A stretch of 64,000 bases of DNA from an uncultured Bacteroidales bacterium (GTDB lineage Bacteria > Bacteroidota > Bacteroidia > Bacteroidales > Muribaculaceae), in contig CASEAQ010000003.1 in assembly GCA_949285735.1 (NCBI GenBank), forward strand, positions 1-64,000, written 5' to 3'. The position numbers were made by a program, and so were the translations under genes. This document shows positions 43,252-52,259 of the stretch, piece after piece. Position 1 is the stretch's first letter; every line of letters starts with the position of its first letter. Below the pieces are notes generated by a model, which saw only the letters and a program-made list of their open reading frames with translations, was not told the origin of the DNA and did not search any database.

Positions 43252-44397
43252 TTACCGTCGAGCCTTGCTGGTGCCCATCCAAGTCCATTTGTGCCAGATG
43301 TGTTCCAGCGGGCCCTGTTTGTGGGTTGCCAGCCACCATTTGCAGAATTTTACTTGCAGCATGAAGGTGGCAATGCCTATCAGCAGGCTCAGCGAGTAGC
43401 CGCAATATGGCGCAAGGTATAGCCCGATGGGGAAATAGATGATGGCACCGATTATCGACTGGGTGATGTAGTTGGTGAGGCTCATCTTGCCATAAAAGCG
43501 CAAGTTGCCCACTGCCTTGCTGAAACGCTTGTTTTGGTAGAGGAGGACAAACGAGGCTACCAGCACGAATGTGAATGCCAGCTTTTGCCACATGTCGAAT
43601 GCCGTGCCGGCAGTTTGCTGCGTGATGGCATCGTTGGTCATTATAAGCTCTTTGAGCGTGTATAGCGGGGCGAATGCGATGGCTGCGACAATCAAGGCTT
43701 TTGTCCAGAAGCGCATGTTCTGCTCGGTGGCAACGAAGAGCTGCTTGCGCCCGATGTAGAACCCAAGCAGGAACAGTCCTGCCGTTTGGACAAACCGCCC
43801 GGCATTCACAGCCCATAGCAAACTGGCTTTCTGCCCGAGCGAGATGTTGCCCAAGAAGAACTCGCCAAGGTTGCCTGCCTGGGTGTACTCAGCCACTTCG
43901 GCATACATTTCACCAACTTTCAGGTCGGGCAACTGGTGGGCGGGATTTATGAGGCTGGCAACGTAGTGGAACCATTCAACGGGTTGCAGCAGCAGAATGA
44001 CGGCTGTCGTGATGATGGCTTTGTCGCTCCAGTTGCGTGTGAGGAACAGCACGATGCCCACCACCACAAACAGCAGCAGCACGTCGCCTGCGGGGAAGAA
44101 AGCGGCATTGAGCGTGGCAAAGCCCACAAGCAGCACCAGCCGCCACAGGAAGCGGTAGCCGAAGTCTTTGTCAAGTTTGCGCTGGTTGTTCGACTGTATG
44201 TAGAATGTGAACCCGAATAGCAGGGCGAATATGGCGTATGCCTTCCCTGCGAACAGGGTGAAGATGCCGTTAAGCACACCTTGGTCGAGCGCGTTGAGCC
44301 ATGCCGGCGAGTCGGTGGGATAGACTGGGAAAATGAAGTGCTCCAAGTTGTGAACCAGTATGATTGCCATTACGGCAAATCCTCGCAGAGCGTCCAC
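43252..44397 (-). CDS. DUF418 membrane protein, N-terminus possibly frameshifted
   Basis: A polytopic membrane protein of at least 381 residues in the DUF418 family: the opening DALRGFAVMAIILVHN matches the acyltransferase-3-like first helix of the family, and the C-terminal DUF418 block is SLTNYITQSIIGAIIYF to PLEHIWHKWTWMG (about 300-375). Function unknown; presumed envelope modification or transport. The usual ATG is missing: the frame extends upstream as LDKNPRIEVV, the expected family N-terminus, but an ATG nine bases beyond the GNAT stop is one base out of frame. Translation from the GTG (44397) would drop about 12 conserved residues. A dnaX promoter follows the gene. Confidence 0.82.
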   Translation of the reverse strand: MDALRGFAVMAIILVHNLEHFIFPVYPTDSPAWLNALDQGVLNGIFTLFAGKAYAIFALLFGFTFYIQSNNQRKLDKDFGYRFLWRLVLLVGFATLNAAFFPAGDVLLLFVVVGIVLFLTRNWSDKAIITTAVILLLQPVEWFHYVASLINPAHQLPDLKVGEMYAEVAEYTQAGNLGEFFLGNISLGQKASLLWAVNAGRFVQTAGLFLLGFYIGRKQLFVATEQNMRFWTKALIVAAIAFAPLYTLKELIMTNDAITQQTAGTAFDMWQKLAFTFVLVASFVLLYQNKRFSKAVGNLRFYGKMSLTNYITQSIIGAIIYFPIGLYLAPYCGYSLSLLIGIATFMLQVKFCKWWLATHKQGPLEHIWHKWTWMGTSKARR

Positions 44398-44440
44398 AAC
44401 CTCGATGCGCGGATTCTTGTCTAATGTTCATTCCATTTAT

Positions 44441-44995
44441 TTAGTATATTGTTGCTTTTGTGGCTTCCCATTCAGCCCGGGTCAGGCGGCTGACGTGCTC
44501 GGTGCGTGTGTCGTCGGTCAGCGGGCAATATTGGTTTTCGTTGGTGTGGTGGTAGGTGAATCCGCATTTTTCCTGCACACGTCGCGACTTGTCGTTGCCG
44601 TCGAAGTAGCCACACCACAACACGTTCAGCTTAAGGACTTCAAAGCTGTATCTGATGACTTCTCTCACGGCTTCGGGTATCAGCCCTTGCCCCCAGAACG
44701 GCACGCCAATCCAGTAGCCTATTTCACCCTCGTCGTCGCTTATGGGGAAATTGCTTTGCGAGCCAGTGGTCACGCCGACGCAGCCTATTGCCTTGTCGTC
44801 GCCTTTAAGCGTCACGGCAAATACGCCACGGGTGGCGAATACGGTCTGTATCACCGTCAGGCTTTCTTCCACGCTCTTGTGGGGCTGCCAGCCGGCAATG
44901 GGACCCACCCGTTCGTCGCTGGCATATTCATACAGGGCATCGGCATCGCTTTCTTTCCATTGGCGCAATACCAGTCTTTCGGTAGTCAGTGTCAT
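44441..44995 (-). CDS. GNAT family acetyltransferase (RimJ/RimL type)
   Basis: A 184-residue cytoplasmic N-acetyltransferase. Start MTLTTERLVLRQWKESDAD is the classic RimJ/RimL opening; the acetyl-CoA loop is seen as GYWIGVPFWGQGLIPEAV (about 90-107, with the Q/RxxGxG/A core) and the C-terminal NDKSRRVQEKCGF helix (about 133-145). The substrate could be a ribosomal protein N-terminus or a small molecule; sequence does not decide. It is 10 bases from the would-be DUF418 ATG, so the two are likely one transcript. Confidence 0.9.
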   Translation of the reverse strand: MTLTTERLVLRQWKESDADALYEYASDERVGPIAGWQPHKSVEESLTVIQTVFATRGVFAVTLKGDDKAIGCVGVTTGSQSNFPISDDEGEIGYWIGVPFWGQGLIPEAVREVIRYSFEVLKLNVLWCGYFDGNDKSRRVQEKCGFTYHHTNENQYCPLTDDTRTEHVSRLTRAEWEATKATIY

Positions 44996-45019
44996 AGCAT
45001 GAATGTTAAGTTACATTTG

Positions 45020-45027
45020 CAAAATTA
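45020..45027 (-). promoter_or_regulatory. -7 box for the GNAT/DUF418 unit
   Basis: The minus strand reads TAATTTTG, about 25 bases before the GNAT ATG. A TTTG at 45041-45044 is only 13 bases away, too close for the standard -33 element. Confidence 0.45.
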
Positions 45028-45071
45028 GCAGTTTCTCCCGCAAATCGAGGAATGTTACAGCACAATAGAAA

Positions 45072-45108
45072 GGAAAAAGGGCGCATGGCTTATGCCAAAT
45101 GCGCCCTT
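45072..45108 (-). terminator. cysS operon terminator
   Basis: On the minus strand AAGGGCGCAT and ATGCGCCCTT (45108-45099 and 45086-45077) form a perfect 10-bp stem with an extra inner TGGC/GCCA pairing, followed by a T-rich stretch. It lies about 30 bases after the cysS stop. Confidence 0.85.
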
Positions 45109-45139
45109 GTAGTATTGCCCGGAGGGGGAAAAGCGAGGG

Positions 45140-46615
45140 TTACTTCACTTTCCACTCGAAGCCGTCTTTGGTGTCTTTGATGTCGAAGCCTATTTCGGCG
45201 AGGCGGTTGCGGATTAGGTCGCTTGTCGCCCAGTCTTTGCGGCTCTTGGCATCTTTGCGTATTTCGAGCAGCAGGTCAACAGCCTGTTCGTAGGGCTTGA
45301 GGTTGACGCTGCCGCTTTCGCGCTCGTCGTATATGCCAAGTATGTCGAACAGGAATGTCTTGAACGTCGATTTCAACTGGTCGAGGTCGGCAGCCGAGAT
45401 TGTCGCCTTGCCGTCGTTCACTTGGTTGATGGCGCGGCAAGCGTCGAACAGGTGGGCTATCACCATCGGCGTGTTGAGGTCGTCGTTCATCGCCTCGTGG
45501 CACTTGCGGTCGAGGTCGGCAACGTTGACTGTCGAGGTTTCCGACGGACGCAGCTCGTTGAGCCTGCGCCAGCCGTCGAGCATACGCTCATAAGCCTTTT
45601 CGGCAGCTTGCAGGGCATCGTTGGAGAAGTCAACGGTGCCGCCGTAGTGGGCTTGCAAGATGAAGAAGCGTATGGTCATGGGCGAATAGGGCTGTGCAAG
45701 CATGTCCTTGCGGCTGCCGGTGAAGAACTCGTCGAGGGTGATGAAGTTGCCCAGCGACTTGCCCATCTTCTGCCCGTTGATGGTAATCATGTTGTTGTGC
45801 ATCCAGTAGCGCACGGCATCATGCCCCGAGTGTGCCACCGACTGCGCAATCTCGCACTCGTGGTGGGGGAATACAAGGTCCATGCCGCCACCGTGTATGT
45901 CGAACGTCTCGCCGAGGTATTTCTGCCCCATTGTCGAGCATTCGAGGTGCCAGCCGGGGAATCCCTCGCTCCAAGGCGACGGCCAGTGCATGATGTGCTC
46001 GGGCGCGGCTTTCTTCCACAGGGCAAAGTCGGCGGGGTTGTGCTTCTCTTGCTGCCCGTCGAGCTGGCGTGTTGCGCTGAACAACTCCTCGATGTTGCGC
46101 CCCGAGAGCTTGCCATAGTTGAAGTCGCGGTTATACTTGGGCACGTCGAAGTAAACCGACCCGTTGCTCACGTAGGCATATCCGTGGTCGAGAATCTCTT
46201 TGATATACTCAATCTGCTCGATGATGTGGCCCGATGCAAACGGCTCGATGCTGGGTGGCAACACGTTGAGCCGCTCCATAGCCTTGTGGTAGCGGTTGAC
46301 GTAGTATTGCACCACCTCCATCGGTTCGAGCTTTTCGAGGCGGGCTTTCTTTGCCACTTTGTCTTCGCCTTCGTCGGCATCGTGTTCGAGATGCCCTACG
46401 TCGGTGATGTTGCGCACGTAGCGCACCTTGTAACCAAGGTGCTGCAAATAGCGGAACAGTATGTCGAACGTGATTGCCGGACGCGCATGTCCAAGGTGGG
46501 CGTCACCGTAAACCGTGGGACCGCACACATACATTCCCACAAACGGTTCATGCAGCGGCACGAATTGCTCCTTGCGGCGCGTCAGCGTGTTGTATATATA
46601 TAATGGGTGTTCCAT
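45140..46615 (-). CDS. cysS: cysteinyl-tRNA synthetase
   Basis: A 491-residue class I aminoacyl-tRNA synthetase. Zinc ligand Cys31 and the HIGH-type motif HLGH (40-43) near the N-terminus; zinc-binding [10 protein letters not shown] and HHECEIAQS in the middle (about 215-255); KMSKS-type loop KMGKSLGN (about 282-289); DALR helical domain from about 355. The ATG at 46615 ([11 protein letters not shown]) follows the family start. Last gene of a five-gene minus-strand run beginning with tcdA. Confidence 0.97.
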   Translation of the reverse strand: MEHPLYIYNTLTRRKEQFVPLHEPFVGMYVCGPTVYGDAHLGHARPAITFDILFRYLQHLGYKVRYVRNITDVGHLEHDADEGEDKVAKKARLEKLEPMEVVQYYVNRYHKAMERLNVLPPSIEPFASGHIIEQIEYIKEILDHGYAYVSNGSVYFDVPKYNRDFNYGKLSGRNIEELFSATRQLDGQQEKHNPADFALWKKAAPEHIMHWPSPWSEGFPGWHLECSTMGQKYLGETFDIHGGGMDLVFPHHECEIAQSVAHSGHDAVRYWMHNNMITINGQKMGKSLGNFITLDEFFTGSRKDMLAQPYSPMTIRFFILQAHYGGTVDFSNDALQAAEKAYERMLDGWRRLNELRPSETSTVNVADLDRKCHEAMNDDLNTPMVIAHLFDACRAINQVNDGKATISAADLDQLKSTFKTFLFDILGIYDERESGSVNLKPYEQAVDLLLEIRKDAKSRKDWATSDLIRNRLAEIGFDIKDTKDGFEWKVK

Positions 46616-46625
46616 GTGCCTGGGT

Positions 46626-46940
46626 TTATGCTTGTCCGTTAGGACCCATAAATGGAGGCACGTTGCCGCCCTGGTTGTTGGGAACCTTGGGGGTGATGGT
46701 GCCGAATGTCTTTTCATACTTGTTGATGTTGTCTTGCAGGGCAAACATCAGTTGCTTGGCGTTTTCCGGGGTCATGATTATGCGGCTTTGCACCTTGGCT
46801 TGCGGCGTGTTGGGTGTGAGGCATATCATATCGAAGAAAAATTCTGCCGGGCCGTGGCTGATTACTGCAAGGTTGGCATATTTGCCTTGTGCCACTTCGG
46901 GCGAAATCTCAATCTTTATTTCTTTCTTTTCTTGTGACAT
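46626..46940 (-). CDS. DUF3467 domain protein
   Basis: A 104-residue soluble protein of the DUF3467 family: [21 protein letters not shown] (here as [16 protein letters not shown]), [11 protein letters not shown] and [21 protein letters not shown]. The family is common in Bacteroidetes, where the small proteins have no assigned role. The C-terminal 20 residues are Gly/Pro/Asn-rich and look disordered. Spacing of 10 bases to cysS and 14 bases from the nigD-like gene places it inside the operon. Confidence 0.9.
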   Translation of the reverse strand: MSQEKKEIKIEISPEVAQGKYANLAVISHGPAEFFFDMICLTPNTPQAKVQSRIIMTPENAKQLMFALQDNINKYEKTFGTITPKVPNNQGGNVPPFMGPNGQA

Positions 46941-46954
46941 AGTGAATTGTGTAT

Positions 46955-47635
46955 TTAATTTGTTTTTGTGAAATCGTAATATTTGCGTTCGGGATATGCC
47001 ACATCGTTGATGTGTACCCTCACTGTTTTACAAGACTGCAAATTCCATACCGAACTTATGTCGAACGACATATAGCAGCGTCGCCAAAAGTAGGTGGAGG
47101 CTTGCATCATGTTGTGCATCAGGTAGCAATGCACTGTGTCGTCGTTGAATGTGGTGTAGTCGGCGACGAGTGCCATGATGCGGGCATACTCGGTGTATCT
47201 GACACGGCAATATATGTTGATATACTTGCCCGTGCGCCAAATGCTGTTCAGGTTGATGGAGTCCATCGGCACCGACGTGTCTGTTGGCACCATGCGCAGC
47301 GTGTCGGTTATCGCCCTTGTGTAGCTGCGGGCAGTGATGTTGAGCGAGCCGTCGCTGTTGCGGCTGTCAACGATGTAGTTGAGCAATATCCTGTCGCCAC
47401 TGTCCAAGCCTCCTGCCGTGCTTGCAGCCGCGCTTTGGTCGATCATTGTCACGGGGGTGGTGTCGTCGGCAGGATAATTGATGTAGGTGTCGCCACTGGC
47501 GTTGCCGTCTTGCCCGACGAATGTCACCATGTCGAAACGGAAGTCGCCATATTGGTAATATTCGTCATCGTCGTTGCACGATGTCGCCGCCGTCGATATT
47601 ATGGCTGTGAGCAATATGTACAGCAGTCGTTTCAT
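46955..47635 (-). CDS. NigD-like lipoprotein
   Basis: A 226-residue lipoprotein with a lipobox ending STAATSC (Cys20) followed by Asn-Asp-Asp-Asp, an arrangement that often favours surface display in Bacteroidetes. The remainder has two beta-rich parts, matching the N-terminal OB-like and C-terminal domains of NigD proteins (named from the nigerythrin-type region of Bacteroides); roles are unknown. Its ATG overlaps the lolD stop by four bases, so expression is coupled to LolD, which itself serves lipoprotein release. Confidence 0.78.
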   Translation of the reverse strand: MKRLLYILLTAIISTAATSCNDDDEYYQYGDFRFDMVTFVGQDGNASGDTYINYPADDTTPVTMIDQSAAASTAGGLDSGDRILLNYIVDSRNSDGSLNITARSYTRAITDTLRMVPTDTSVPMDSINLNSIWRTGKYINIYCRVRYTEYARIMALVADYTTFNDDTVHCYLMHNMMQASTYFWRRCYMSFDISSVWNLQSCKTVRVHINDVAYPERKYYDFTKTN

Positions 47636-48300
47636 ATTGTCGCGCCGTCTTGTATAATCATGCCGTCGTTCATGTGGATTATGCGGTCGGCACCGCGGGC
47701 GAGTGTTTCGTCGTGGGTGACTATGACAAACGTCTGCTTCATCTCGTCGCGCAGGTTGAAGAACAGGCGGTGCAATTCCTCCTTGTTCTCGCTGTCGAGG
47801 CTGCCCGACGGCTCGTCGGCAAACACCACGGCAGGACGGTTGACCAGCGCGCGCGCCACTGCCACGCGTTGGCGTTCGCCGCCCGAGAGTTGCGCCGGCT
47901 TGTGGTCGGTGCGGCTGGCAAGCCCCATGTAGTCGAGCAACTCCATTGCCCGGCGGTGGGCATCACCTTGCTTGTCGCCGCCGATGAGTGCCGGAATCAT
48001 CACGTTCTCGATGGCGGTGAACTCGGGCAGCAGTTGGTGGAACTGGAACACGAAGCCTATGTTGCGGTTGCGGAAGTGGGCAAGGTCGCGCTCCTTGAGC
48101 TTCAGCACGTTTTGCCCGTCATATTCCACCGTGCCGCTGTCGGGAGCATCGAGCGTGCCGAGGATTTGCAGCAGCGTTGTCTTGCCTGCACCGCTGCGGC
48201 CCACTATCGACACTATTTCTTGCCGCCCGATGCTGAGCGACACGTCGCGCAGCACGTGCAGCTGCCCATAATGTTTGTTTATGCCGTTTGCTTCAATCAT
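47632..48300 (-). CDS. lolD: ABC transporter ATPase, LolD-type
   Basis: A 222-residue ATPase of the MacB/LolD clade. Walker [10 protein letters not shown] (34-42), Q-loop in [19 protein letters not shown] (about 90-108, the LLPEFTA signature typical of LolD), signature [10 protein letters not shown] (about 142-151), Walker [13 protein letters not shown]. LolD powers extraction of lipoproteins from the inner membrane with LolC/E; the permease genes are not here, which is common in Bacteroidetes. The ATG at 48300 ([12 protein letters not shown]) is the natural start; the longer in-frame extension overlaps tcdA. Confidence 0.9.
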   Translation of the reverse strand: MIEANGINKHYGQLHVLRDVSLSIGRQEIVSIVGRSGAGKTTLLQILGTLDAPDSGTVEYDGQNVLKLKERDLAHFRNRNIGFVFQFHQLLPEFTAIENVMIPALIGGDKQGDAHRRAMELLDYMGLASRTDHKPAQLSGGERQRVAVARALVNRPAVVFADEPSGSLDSENKEELHRLFFNLRDEMKQTFVIVTHDETLARGADRIIHMNDGMIIQDGATI

Positions 48301-48398
48301 TTCGGTCTTGGTAGCTGTCTTTTTTTGTTGATTCTTGTGCCCGAAATGGCTCGTGAAGCCAGGGCAAAGAACCAGCCAGTTCCGTATTGTGTTAAAGT

Positions 48399-49118
48399 TT
48401 AAAAACTCTCTCTTAGCTTGTTGATTACGTGAGCGGCAAGCATGCAGCCGAATATGCAAGGCAGATAGCTCACCGTTCCATAACTCGACCGCTTGTTTTG
48501 CAACTCGTCGGTGAGCGTCAGGGATGCCTCTCGGGGCAACTCTTCGCTCCACACCACCGTCAAGCCGCTTTTGAAGCCGTCTTTGCGCAACCGTGTGCGC
48601 ACGACACGTGCCAGCCCGTCGTTACGTGTCTGAGCGATGTCGGCATACCTCACAGCCGTAGGGTCGATGCGTCCGCCTGCCCCCATCGACGAAACGATGT
48701 TTATGCCTCGGCGCAGGCAGTGTTCAATCAGTGCCACCTTTGGCGCAATCGAGTCGATGGCATCGATTACGAAGTCGGGGTTGCTGGCAAGCAGGCTGCC
48801 CACGGTGTCGGGCGTGACAAATTCCTTCAGCGCGTCAATTCTTGCCTCGGGATTGATGTCTGCCATGCGCCGCCTCATCACTTCCACCTTGTCGATTCCC
48901 ACGGTGGAGTGCAGCGCCGGCAACTGGCGGTTGATGTTGCTTGGGCTAACGGTGTCGCCATCGACAATCGTCATGCGCCCCACGCCGGCACGGGCAACCA
49001 TCTCGGCGGCGTATGCGCCCACGCCGCCGACACCTACAACCATGACGTGGGCGGCGGCGAGCCTTTGAGTGGCTTGCTGCCCCAGTAGCAGGTATGTCCG
49101 TTCGTTCCAGTCTTGCAT
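48399..49118 (-). CDS. tcdA: tRNA threonylcarbamoyladenosine dehydratase
   Basis: A 239-residue E1-like (ThiF/MoeB superfamily) enzyme that cyclises t6A37 of tRNA to ct6A using ATP. Nucleotide-binding [11 protein letters not shown] is at 29-39, [13 protein letters not shown] (about 54-66) includes the conserved Asp and Arg, and [11 protein letters not shown] is at about 120-130. The C-terminal segment with [15 protein letters not shown] matches TcdA/CsdL. No CsdA/CsdE neighbours. A 98-base gap with no obvious promoter separates it from lolD, so it probably leads the operon. Confidence 0.93.
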   Translation of the reverse strand: MQDWNERTYLLLGQQATQRLAAAHVMVVGVGGVGAYAAEMVARAGVGRMTIVDGDTVSPSNINRQLPALHSTVGIDKVEVMRRRMADINPEARIDALKEFVTPDTVGSLLASNPDFVIDAIDSIAPKVALIEHCLRRGINIVSSMGAGGRIDPTAVRYADIAQTRNDGLARVVRTRLRKDGFKSGLTVVWSEELPREASLTLTDELQNKRSSYGTVSYLPCIFGCMLAAHVINKLRESF

Positions 49119-49256
49119 CTATTGTTTGGTGCTTCTGCTTTCCGCCCCACGAAGTTACAAAAAATTCTGCGACACCATGCCCCACCGACAGAATAATCTT
49201 CAACCAAGCCCCAAAATACCCAAAATGAAACCCCACAGCAGAGCTACTCTCCATGC

Positions 49257-49314
49257 AAAAAAGTGGCGATACTGTGCGAAAATGCGATTTTTTTATCAAC
49301 TTTCGCACGGTATC
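49257..49314 (-). terminator. strong hairpin terminator of the 116-residue gene
   Basis: GATACTGTGCGAAA (49268-49281) and TTTCGCACGGTATC (49301-49314) pair over 14 positions with one mismatch (G-T in the RNA). On the minus strand the stem is followed by GCCAC and six T residues. Confidence 0.8.
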
Positions 49315-49340
49315 GAGCTGTTTTGGGGGGCTCGCGGTGA

Positions 49341-49691
49341 TTATCGCAGGCTGCGCTTCAGGCGGTAGTGCAATCCGTGGTCGAGAATGTATTCGAGCAT
49401 TTCTTGGAAGATGGCCTCTACTTGCGAGGGAAGAAGCATGGAGTTGCCGAGGTTACCAAATTCTTCGTCTATGGCATCGGGCAGGTGGGCGACATCGGTT
49501 TTGAGCTTTTTGGCGAGTGCCGCAGTGTTTTCCCTGTCGAGGGTGGCGTGCGTGTGGTGCTTTTGGTCGGAAGAGTCAACGAATTCAAGATGCATGTCCA
49601 TGCATTTGAAATCGTCTATTCCCACCTCGATGGTTGACCATACATCCAAGTCTTCGTGGGAGGATACGATTAACAGGTAGTCGGTAAGCAT
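49341..49691 (-). CDS. conserved-looking hypothetical protein
   Basis: A 116-residue soluble, acidic protein with no signal peptide. Features: an N-terminal strand MLTDYLLIVSS, a pair of strands around WSTIEVGIDDFKCMDMHLEFVD, a polar His-rich loop (QKHHTHA) and a C-terminal helix SQVEAIFQEMLEYILDHG. I do not recognise the family; it reads like a small alpha/beta Bacteroidales protein. It has its own -7 box and a strong terminator, so it is a real single-gene unit. The ATG at 49691 is chosen because upstream codons lie in the promoter. Confidence 0.68.
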   Translation of the reverse strand: MLTDYLLIVSSHEDLDVWSTIEVGIDDFKCMDMHLEFVDSSDQKHHTHATLDRENTAALAKKLKTDVAHLPDAIDEEFGNLGNSMLLPSQVEAIFQEMLEYILDHGLHYRLKRSLR

Positions 49692-49719
49692 AAATCCAAT
49701 GTATTGGTTTTTTCTCTGC

Positions 49720-49741
49720 GGCAAAAATAACTACTTTTGCC
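49720..49741. promoter_or_regulatory. overlapping divergent -7 boxes within an inverted repeat
   Basis: GGCAAAA (49720-49726) and TTTTGCC (49735-49741) are perfect inverted copies. The minus strand carries TATTTTTG (49729-49722) for the 116-residue gene and the plus strand TACTTTTG (49732-49739) for the pseudouridine synthase gene, each about 10-35 bases from its start codon. Confidence 0.6.
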
Positions 49742-49749
49742 GATACATT

Positions 49750-51489
49750 ATGAATATATTCCACAAATTTGACATTGATATTTCGGGAATTGAATTACCG
49801 AAACGGCTCAATTCGCCGTTTAATTACGAGCCGCACCCGTTGGCGAGAATAGCCGCCATGCAGGTGAGACGGCATATTGCCGAAAACCCGCAGCTCGAAA
49901 ACCTGTTCAGCCAAGGGAAGATGCTTGGCGTACTTGTAGTTGCCGATGGCGAGGGGCAGTGTGGGTTTGTGGCTGCCTATTCGGGATCGTTAGAGCAAAC
50001 GGCGTTGCTGCAAGACTATTTTGCGCCGCCTGTTTTCGACTTGCTCGATGCGGAAGGTTATTTCAAGCAGCAAGAGTGTGAAATATCAGGGATAAACCGC
50101 GAAATCGAAGCCGTTGAAAATGGTCCGTTGCTTGCAGAGGCGCGCAGGGGCGTTGAGGTTGTTGAGCAGGAAGCTCGTGCCGAGGTGGAGGGCTACAAGC
50201 GGCTGATGGCGCAGTCGAAGGTGGCGCGCGATGCCGCCCGGGCTGCCGGCAGTGCCGATGAGGCGATGCTCATGCGCGAAAGCCAGCACCAGAAAGCCGA
50301 GCTGAAGCGGTTGCGCAAGGCGTGGGGCGACAAGATTGAAGCGGCGCGCCGTCCGCTTGCCGAGGTTGAAGCCCGTTTGGTGCAACTCAGGGAGGAGCGC
50401 CATCGCCGCTCAGAGGCTTTGCAGAGGTGGATTTTCGGTCAGTTTTCGATGCTCAATGCTTGTGGAGAAAGTCGCGACTTGATTGAGATATTTTCTGCAA
50501 CGCCGCAAGGTGTGCCGCCAGCCGGGGCAGGGGAGTGTGCCGCCCCGAGGCTGTTGCAATATGCCTATATGCACGGATTGATGCCGTTGTCGATTGCGGA
50601 ATTTTGGTATGGCAAGCCGCAGGGAGGGCACGTGCGCCGCGATGGCGAGTTCTACACGGCTTGCCGGGGGAAGTGCCTGCCCATATTGACGTTCATGCTG
50701 CAGGGATTGGACGTTGAATTGGATCCTCCCTACGAGGGGAAACCGTTCACGTGTGCCGACATTGCTGTGATATATGAAGACCAGTGGATGGTTGCGGTTG
50801 ACAAACCTGCCGGATTGCCCACCGTACCAGGGAAGAATTGCGGCAAGTCGTTGCTCGAATTGCTACAAGAGGAGGAGCGGTTTTGTGGCGAATTGTTGCC
50901 GGTTCATCGCCTCGACATGGACACATCGGGGGTGGTGCTGTTTGCACGCGACAGGCAGACACAAAAGCGGCTGCAATCCATGTTTGCCACAAGAACGATG
51001 GCAAAGCAGTATGTAGCCTTGCTCGACGGGTTGCTTGTTGCCGATGGCGGGACAATAGACCTCCCCTTGCGCCCCGATTATGAGCACCGCCCGATGCAGG
51101 TGGTTGACGAGGTTGACGGAGCACCAGCTGTGACACGTTATGAAGTGGTGGAGCGATACCCGGGTAAGGAGCATACGTTGGTGCGGTTTTATCCGCTCAC
51201 GGGGCGCACCCACCAGTTGCGGGTGCATTCAGCCCACCACTTGGGGCTTGGAATTCCCATCGTTGGCGACAGGTTGTATGGCAAGGCTGGCGAGCGGCTG
51301 TGCCTTCACGCCCAATGCCTGTCGTTTGTCCATCCGCAGACGGGCAAGCCGATGGAGTTGCAATCGCCGCTGCCGTCAGTTTTCGGCAGTCTTGAGCAAT
51401 TTCCCCAACGCACTCCACAGCAAGGCTACGGTGGTGGCAAACAGAATGGCTCCAGCCACCACGTCCTTGACAAGGATAACGCCCGATGA
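49750..51489 (+). CDS. RluA family RNA pseudouridine synthase with long N-terminal region
   Basis: A 579-residue protein. The RluA catalytic domain occupies about 335-550 with HRLDMDTSG (catalytic Asp, about 387-395), preceded by VAVDKPAGLPTVPG and followed by the RTHQLRVH segment (about 495-502). The N-terminal 330 residues include a charged coiled coil (about 130-235) and a motif EFWYGKPQGGHVRRDGEFY near 295-313; this long form is usual in Bacteroidetes and its RNA target is not known. The last 38 residues, beyond the natural family end near QSPLPSVF, are translated antisense to the convergent small membrane protein gene, an overlap of 114 bases. Confidence 0.9.
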   Translation: MNIFHKFDIDISGIELPKRLNSPFNYEPHPLARIAAMQVRRHIAENPQLENLFSQGKMLGVLVVADGEGQCGFVAAYSGSLEQTALLQDYFAPPVFDLLDAEGYFKQQECEISGINREIEAVENGPLLAEARRGVEVVEQEARAEVEGYKRLMAQSKVARDAARAAGSADEAMLMRESQHQKAELKRLRKAWGDKIEAARRPLAEVEARLVQLREERHRRSEALQRWIFGQFSMLNACGESRDLIEIFSATPQGVPPAGAGECAAPRLLQYAYMHGLMPLSIAEFWYGKPQGGHVRRDGEFYTACRGKCLPILTFMLQGLDVELDPPYEGKPFTCADIAVIYEDQWMVAVDKPAGLPTVPGKNCGKSLLELLQEEERFCGELLPVHRLDMDTSGVVLFARDRQTQKRLQSMFATRTMAKQYVALLDGLLVADGGTIDLPLRPDYEHRPMQVVDEVDGAPAVTRYEVVERYPGKEHTLVRFYPLTGRTHQLRVHSAHHLGLGIPIVGDRLYGKAGERLCLHAQCLSFVHPQTGKPMELQSPLPSVFGSLEQFPQRTPQQGYGGGKQNGSSHHVLDKDNAR

Positions 51490-51693
51490 CAGCGAGAATA
51501 TAAACACCGCCCACCCTGCAAGGCAGATGGCGAGGCTGATGATGTATGCCACTACGGCAATCCAAGAGTAGCTGCGGACAGGCTTTGGCGGCAGGCGGTT
51601 GAGCACCCGTCGGGTAAACCATTCGTTGTCGGCAGCCGGCATCTGCTCCTTGAGAGCGATGCCTATTTTTTTGTCTATGTCGTCCTTTTTCAT
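51376..51693 (-). CDS. small two-helix membrane protein following the ECF sigma gene (candidate anti-sigma)
   Basis: A 105-residue protein: cytoplasmic N-terminus of about 40 residues (MKKDDIDKKIGIALKEQ and EWFTRRVLNRLPPK), then two membrane helices (about 42-62 and 70-92). The start overlaps the sigma gene by four bases (ATGA), the usual arrangement for an anti-sigma factor. It lacks the zinc HxxxCxxC motif of many anti-sigma factors, so this role is inferred from position only. Convergent overlap with the pseudouridine synthase gene is noted there. Confidence 0.75.
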   Translation of the reverse strand: MKKDDIDKKIGIALKEQMPAADNEWFTRRVLNRLPPKPVRSYSWIAVVAYIISLAICLAGWAVFIFSLSSGVILVKDVVAGAILFATTVALLWSALGKLLKTAEN

Positions 51694-52235
51694 AATTCCT
51701 GTTTTTTGTCGAGTATTTGTGCAAGTTTTGCCTTGGCGCGGCTCAAGTGCGACTTGACCGTTCCAGCAGGCAAACGTGTGATTTCGCAAATCTTTTTTAT
51801 CGGCTGGTCGTCGATGTAGAACAATGTCACCACGGCGCGTTGCTGCTCGCTCAGTTGCTGCATGGCGGTGTGCACGTCGATTTGAGCCTCGCTTTGCCGG
51901 CTTGCCTCGTCGTCGAGCAGATTACCGATGGGGGTGTCGTCGTTGATGCGCTCCTCATGCGTCCGCCTCAGCCATGCGTAGTATTCGTTGTAGGCGATGC
52001 GATAGAGCCATGTGCGGAATCGCGACAACCCTTTGAAGCTGCGTATGCTCAAATATGCCTTGATGAATGTTTCTTGTGCAAGGTCGTCGCTCAGCGCGGC
52101 ATCGCCAAGTGTGAGGTTGAGGAAAAAACGCATTATGTCGGAGCGGTATGCCTCGACCAGCCGCCCGAATGCGTCCCTGTTGTCGGCAAGGACGCATTGT
52201 GTCAGTAGTTTTATTTCTTCAACCCGTGTAAGCAT
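51690..52235 (-). CDS. ECF sigma factor (RpoE/SigW type)
   Basis: A 181-residue sigma-70 family protein with region 2 (about 24-90; DLAQETFIKAYLSIRSF and FRTWLYRIAYNEY) and region 4 (about 122-172; QQLSEQQRAVVTLFYIDD and LPAGTVKSHLSRAKAKL). Regions 1.1 and 3 are absent, as in ECF factors. Preceded 24 bases upstream by a DUF6249 membrane protein gene and followed by a coupled small membrane protein, which suggests an envelope-responsive regulatory operon. Target promoters are not known. Confidence 0.93.
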   Translation of the reverse strand: MLTRVEEIKLLTQCVLADNRDAFGRLVEAYRSDIMRFFLNLTLGDAALSDDLAQETFIKAYLSIRSFKGLSRFRTWLYRIAYNEYYAWLRRTHEERINDDTPIGNLLDDEASRQSEAQIDVHTAMQQLSEQQRAVVTLFYIDDQPIKKICEITRLPAGTVKSHLSRAKAKLAQILDKKQEL

Positions 52236-52259
52236 TTTTCTCCTTGGTGGATAGTGCCG

